A stretch of 8,105 nucleotides of DNA from Bifidobacterium breve (GTDB lineage Bacteria > Actinomycetota > Actinomycetes > Mycobacteriales > Mycobacteriaceae). The stretch spans positions 1-8,105 of the forward strand of contig CALQLM010000029.1 of assembly GCA_943331415.1 (NCBI GenBank), given 5' to 3'. A model generated the notes under the pieces. It searched no databases. It was given only the letters and a program-made list of their open reading frames with translations, and had not been told where the DNA came from. Position numbers and translations under genes: made by a program. The first letter of the stretch is position 1. The number at the start of each line of letters is the position of its first letter. Below are positions 5,643-8,105 of this stretch, one piece after another.

Positions 5643-7037
5643 ATGGCAAGTCCCGCACCGGACACCCGCCACCGCGTCGTCATCATCGGCTCCGGATTCG
5701 GCGGACTGAATGCCGCCAAATACCTCAAACGATCCGACGTCGACGTCACGCTGGTCGCCAAGACCACCAGCCACCTGTTCCAGCCCCTGCTCTATCAGCT
5801 GGCCACGGGAATCCTGTCCACCGGTGACATCGCCCCAACCACACGGTTGATCCTGAAGAAGAACGAGAACTGTCAGGTGTTACTGGGCGACGTCGAGGAG
5901 ATCGATCTCGCCAACCGGACCGTCACGTCGAGGCTGATGGCCTCCGAGACGGTACTGCCGTTCGACAGCCTGATCGTTGCCGCCGGAGCGCAGCAGAACT
6001 ATTTCGGCAACGACCACTTCGCCACCTTTGCCCCCGGTATGAAGACCATCGACGACGCACTGGAGTTACGCGGTCGCATCATGGGGGCCTTCGAGGCGGC
6101 CGAAGTCACGACCGACCCTGCCGAGCGCACCCGACGGCTGACGTTCGTCGTGGTGGGAGGCGGGCCCACCGGGGTCGAATTGGCCGGCCAGATCGCCGAA
6201 CTTGCCCGGCGCACACTGCCCGGGGCGTTTCGCACCATCGACCCCACTGAGTGCAGGGTGATGCTGTTCGACGGCTCGCCGTTCGTGTTGTCGCCGATGG
6301 GGGAGAACCTCGGCCGCAAGGCGCAGCGCCGACTGGAGAAGATGGGTGTGGAGGTTCATGGCAACTCCACGGTGACCGAGGTCGACTATCTTGGCGTCAC
6401 AGTCAAGGACAAGGAGACCGGCGAAGAGCGCCGGATCAACTGTGCCTGCAAAGTGTGGGCGGCCGGGGTGCAGGCAAGTCCGCTGGGTGAGCTCATCGCC
6501 GAGCAGTCCGGCGGCACCGAGATCGACCGGGCCGGCCGGGTGGTCGTCGAGCCCGACCTCAGCGTCAAGGGCCACCCGAACGTTTTCGTCGTCGGCGATA
6601 TGGCGGCGGTTCCGGGCGTGCCCGGGGTGGCACAGGGCGCGATCCAGGGCGCGAATTACGTAACCAAAACCATCAAGCGCATGGTGAACGGCACCGACGA
6701 TCCGGCAACCCGGGTGCCGTTCAAATACTTCGATAAGGGCAGTATGGCGACGATCTCGCGCTATCACGCGGTGGCCAAGATCGGGAAGCTGGAATTCGGC
6801 GGCTTTATCGCCTGGCTGTCCTGGCTGGTCCTGCACCTGATGTATCTGGTTGGTTTCAAAAACCGGATCAGCACTCTGCTGAGCTGGATGATCACTTTCA
6901 GCTCCAGCAGCCGTGGCCAACTGGCCACCACCAGTCAGTGGGTCTACGCGCGGCTTGCCATGGGGATCCTGGAGAAGCAGATGCACGAGACCGTTGAACG
7001 TTCGGAGCGTCGCGTTGAGGAGCTCGACCCGGCCTAG
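5643..7037 (+). CDS. ndh: Type II NADH dehydrogenase (NDH-2)
   Basis: A 464-residue non-proton-pumping NADH:menaquinone oxidoreductase, a peripheral enzyme on the cytoplasmic membrane face that passes electrons from NADH through FAD to menaquinone. Two Rossmann motifs are present: GSGFGG (16-21) for FAD and GGGPTG with Glu179 (172-179) for NADH. FAD is also contacted at NVFVVGD (313-319). The AQGAIQ motif (330-335) sits at the quinone-site region. The C-terminal membrane-anchor helices lie at about 384-420 (FIAWLSWLVLHLMYLVGF), followed by a charged tail. M. tuberculosis has two paralogues, ndh (Rv1854c) and ndhA (Rv0392c). From memory this protein matches NdhA more closely in several stretches (FAPGMKTIDDALELRGRI, KAQRRLEKM, ECACKVWAAGV-like), so the name ndh is generic. 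The start is supported by GAAGGA at 5631. The next gene follows after 46 bp. Confidence 0.95.
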   Translation: MASPAPDTRHRVVIIGSGFGGLNAAKYLKRSDVDVTLVAKTTSHLFQPLLYQLATGILSTGDIAPTTRLILKKNENCQVLLGDVEEIDLANRTVTSRLMASETVLPFDSLIVAAGAQQNYFGNDHFATFAPGMKTIDDALELRGRIMGAFEAAEVTTDPAERTRRLTFVVVGGGPTGVELAGQIAELARRTLPGAFRTIDPTECRVMLFDGSPFVLSPMGENLGRKAQRRLEKMGVEVHGNSTVTEVDYLGVTVKDKETGEERRINCACKVWAAGVQASPLGELIAEQSGGTEIDRAGRVVVEPDLSVKGHPNVFVVGDMAAVPGVPGVAQGAIQGANYVTKTIKRMVNGTDDPATRVPFKYFDKGSMATISRYHAVAKIGKLEFGGFIAWLSWLVLHLMYLVGFKNRISTLLSWMITFSSSSRGQLATTSQWVYARLAMGILEKQMHETVERSERRVEELDPA

Positions 7038-7083
7038 GCCCGACAGGCGCCAGACCTACCTTCCCCGAGGAACGGACAGAAAC

Positions 7084-7380
7084 ATGGCCACATACACATA
7101 CCGATGCAGCGATGACGGTCCGGCTGAGGTGACCTTCCCGATTGGCACGGCACCGCAGGAGATGGACTGTCCCGAGTGCGGTCATCCTATTAAGCGCATG
7201 TATACCGCGCCCATGATCTCGGCTGCAGACCAGGCCCGGATGAACCTCATCGACTCCACGCATGCGACCGCAGACACACCAGAAGTGGTTACCTCCATTC
7301 CCCGGGGCGGTCGCATCAACAGCCGACCGACCCGGATGGCACCACCGGACCCCCGGCTGCAGAAGCTACCGCGTCCCTGA
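7084..7380 (+). CDS. fmdB: FmdB-type zinc-ribbon protein
   Basis: A 98-residue protein recognised as FmdB-like from its N-terminal half: MATYTYRC opening, a CPECG knuckle (Cys29, Cys32), and KRMYTAP (37-43), which corresponds to the family's KRxxSAP ending. FmdB proteins are small putative regulators or accessory proteins usually found beside formamidase or amidase genes; the molecular role is not firmly established. The first knuckle is incomplete: the usual CxxC reads CSDD (8-11), leaving three cysteines, with Asp10 or Asp11 where the fourth ligand would be. The tail (about 50-98) is Pro/Arg-rich and probably disordered. The start is ATG 7084, which begins the conserved motif. GAGGAA at 7067-7072 is a somewhat distant ribosome site. 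It follows ndh by 46 bp on the same strand and is tail to tail with the formamidase gene 22 bp away. Confidence 0.85.
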   Translation: MATYTYRCSDDGPAEVTFPIGTAPQEMDCPECGHPIKRMYTAPMISAADQARMNLIDSTHATADTPEVVTSIPRGGRINSRPTRMAPPDPRLQKLPRP

Positions 7381-7402
7381 GCCGGGGAGTCCGTCAGTCG
7401 GC

Positions 7403-8105
7403 CTACTTCTTCCAGGGGTGCGGCGCCCAGCCTTTGTGGTCTTTCCACAGCGACTTCGGAACGGACTTGCCTCCGGATACCTGGGGCACTTTGCCGTGGC
7501 CTGGACGCAAGTCGATGTCGAAAATCGCCGTCGGCAGGTACACCGTCGAGCAGGCGTTGGGAATGTCGACCACGCCGGACAGTCGGCCCTCGATGGGCGC
7601 GGTTCCCAGCACCATGAGCGCCTGGATGCGGCTGTAGCCGAACTTCTCCAGGAAGTCGATGGCATGAAGGCACGCGCGCTGATAGCCCAAGAACGGATCC
7701 AGATACTTCTGCTCGTCCTCAAGTGTCACCGAGGTGCCGGAGAACGCCAGCCACTCGCTGTACTGCGGGTCGGTGGTTCCGGGCATGAAGATGGCGTTCT
7801 CGCCTACGCCGTACTTGGCCATACCGTCTTTGATGACATCGACGCCGAGCACCATATAGCCGCCCATCTCAATGGCGCCGCAGAACGTGATCTCGCCATC
7901 GCCCTGGGAGAAGTGCAGGTCGCCGAACGACAGATTGGCGCCGTCGACGAACACCGGGTAGAACACTCGCGTGCCCTTGGTGAAGTTCTTGATGTCCTGA
8001 TTACCGCCGTTCTCCCTGGGCGGGGCGGTACGTGCGGCCTCGCCGGCAACGCGGTCGAATTCCTTGCCCTTCAACGATCCCAGGATGGCGCTGTCAGGGT
8101 TGGGC
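7403..8105 (-). CDS. fmdA: Formamidase (FmdA/AmdA family), C-terminal part, truncated by the window edge
   Basis: The frame is open on the minus strand from the right edge to the TAG at 7405-7403, giving about 234 codons; the start lies outside the window. I recognise the FmdA/AmdA acetamidase-formamidase family from TAPPRENGGNQDIKNFTKG, VFYPVFV, the LSFGDLHFSQGDGEITFCGAIEMGG block, and the later SGVVDIPNACSTVYLPTAIFDIDL segment. The family hydrolyses formamide (or short amides) to formate (or the acid) and ammonia in the cytosol. The retained NGGN..KNF block and the family-typical tail favour formamidase over acetamidase. Full-length relatives are about 400-420 residues, so slightly over half is here. 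A TTG at 8074 is in frame but is internal, not a start, because conserved sequence continues upstream of it. Its promoter and any neighbouring amide transporter are beyond the window. Confidence 0.93.
   Translation of the reverse strand, partial: PNPDSAILGSLKGKEFDRVAGEAARTAPPRENGGNQDIKNFTKGTRVFYPVFVDGANLSFGDLHFSQGDGEITFCGAIEMGGYMVLGVDVIKDGMAKYGVGENAIFMPGTTDPQYSEWLAFSGTSVTLEDEQKYLDPFLGYQRACLHAIDFLEKFGYSRIQALMVLGTAPIEGRLSGVVDIPNACSTVYLPTAIFDIDLRPGHGKVPQVSGGKSVPKSLWKDHKGWAPHPWKK

Noticed and set aside
6066..6986. Long open frame of 306 codons on the minus strand, antisense to ndh
   Set aside because: The plus-strand NDH-2 is unmistakable over this whole stretch, and long antisense frames are expected at this GC content. 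The antisense product shows no recognisable domain.
7031..7040. Perfect palindrome GGCCTAGGCC over the ndh stop codon
   Set aside because: Ten bases without a loop and no extension of the arms; likely chance in GC-rich sequence.
6913..7083. Upstream extension of the FmdB frame into ndh
   Set aside because: The FmdB family begins at the MATYTYRC opening encoded from 7084; the upstream part is the ndh 3' end in the wrong frame.
7376..7406. Possible hairpin between fmdB and formamidase stops
   Set aside because: Only a four-base GCCG/CGGC pairing could be found, too weak to call a terminator.
1..8105. CRISPR array, insertion sequence, tRNA, rRNA or prophage/defence genes
   Set aside because: No spaced direct repeats, transposase, integrase, terminal inverted repeats or RNA-gene signatures were seen by eye on either strand.

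Overview
The window is high-GC and dense, with short intergenic gaps, GTG and ATG starts and convergent or divergent gene pairs. Gene content (an MgtA-type mannosyltransferase, a P450 with its own 3Fe-4S-type ferredoxin, a mycobacterial-type NDH-2, a secreted protein with an AGA/DPD signal-peptidase site) points to a chromosome of Mycobacterium or Mycolicibacterium, or a close relative. I see no mobile element, CRISPR array, tRNA or rRNA, and no base-composition island apart from one AT-rich promoter region.

Layout. (1) 5-2169, plus strand: a DUF2237 protein, an overlapping small putative lipoprotein, then after 91 bp the glycolipid mannosyltransferase MgtA. (2) 2179-3659, minus strand: a cytochrome P450 and a 63-residue ferredoxin with a 4-base ATGA overlap, converging on mgtA. 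(3) 3660-3744: an 85-bp AT-rich divergent promoter region with inverted repeats, then a TetR-family regulator at 3745-4368 on the plus strand. (4) 4378-4911, minus strand: a small secreted cysteine-rich protein converging on tetR, with a compact hairpin over the junction. (5) 5016-7380, plus strand: a small membrane protein, a type II NADH dehydrogenase and an FmdB-type zinc-ribbon protein. (6) 7403 to the right edge, minus strand: the C-terminal part of a formamidase, tail to tail with fmdB.

How the genes may work together. The clearest unit is P450 + ferredoxin + divergent TetR: a self-contained monooxygenase module whose regulator probably binds the shared promoter region. Its substrate cannot be read from the sequence. 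MgtA mannosylates a glucuronosyl-diacylglycerol in envelope glycolipid synthesis. NDH-2 feeds electrons from NADH to menaquinone. The formamidase releases ammonia and formate from formamide, and FmdB proteins are its usual companions. These last functions look like neighbours rather than one pathway.

Most of the window is ordinary mycobacterial core or accessory metabolism. The points most worth following are the divergent promoter architecture, the unusual cysteine and X-residue pattern of the ferredoxin, the FmdB protein lacking one ribbon cysteine, and the 15-bp tandem repeat at the start of the DUF2237 gene. I found no convincing evidence of a wholly new system.
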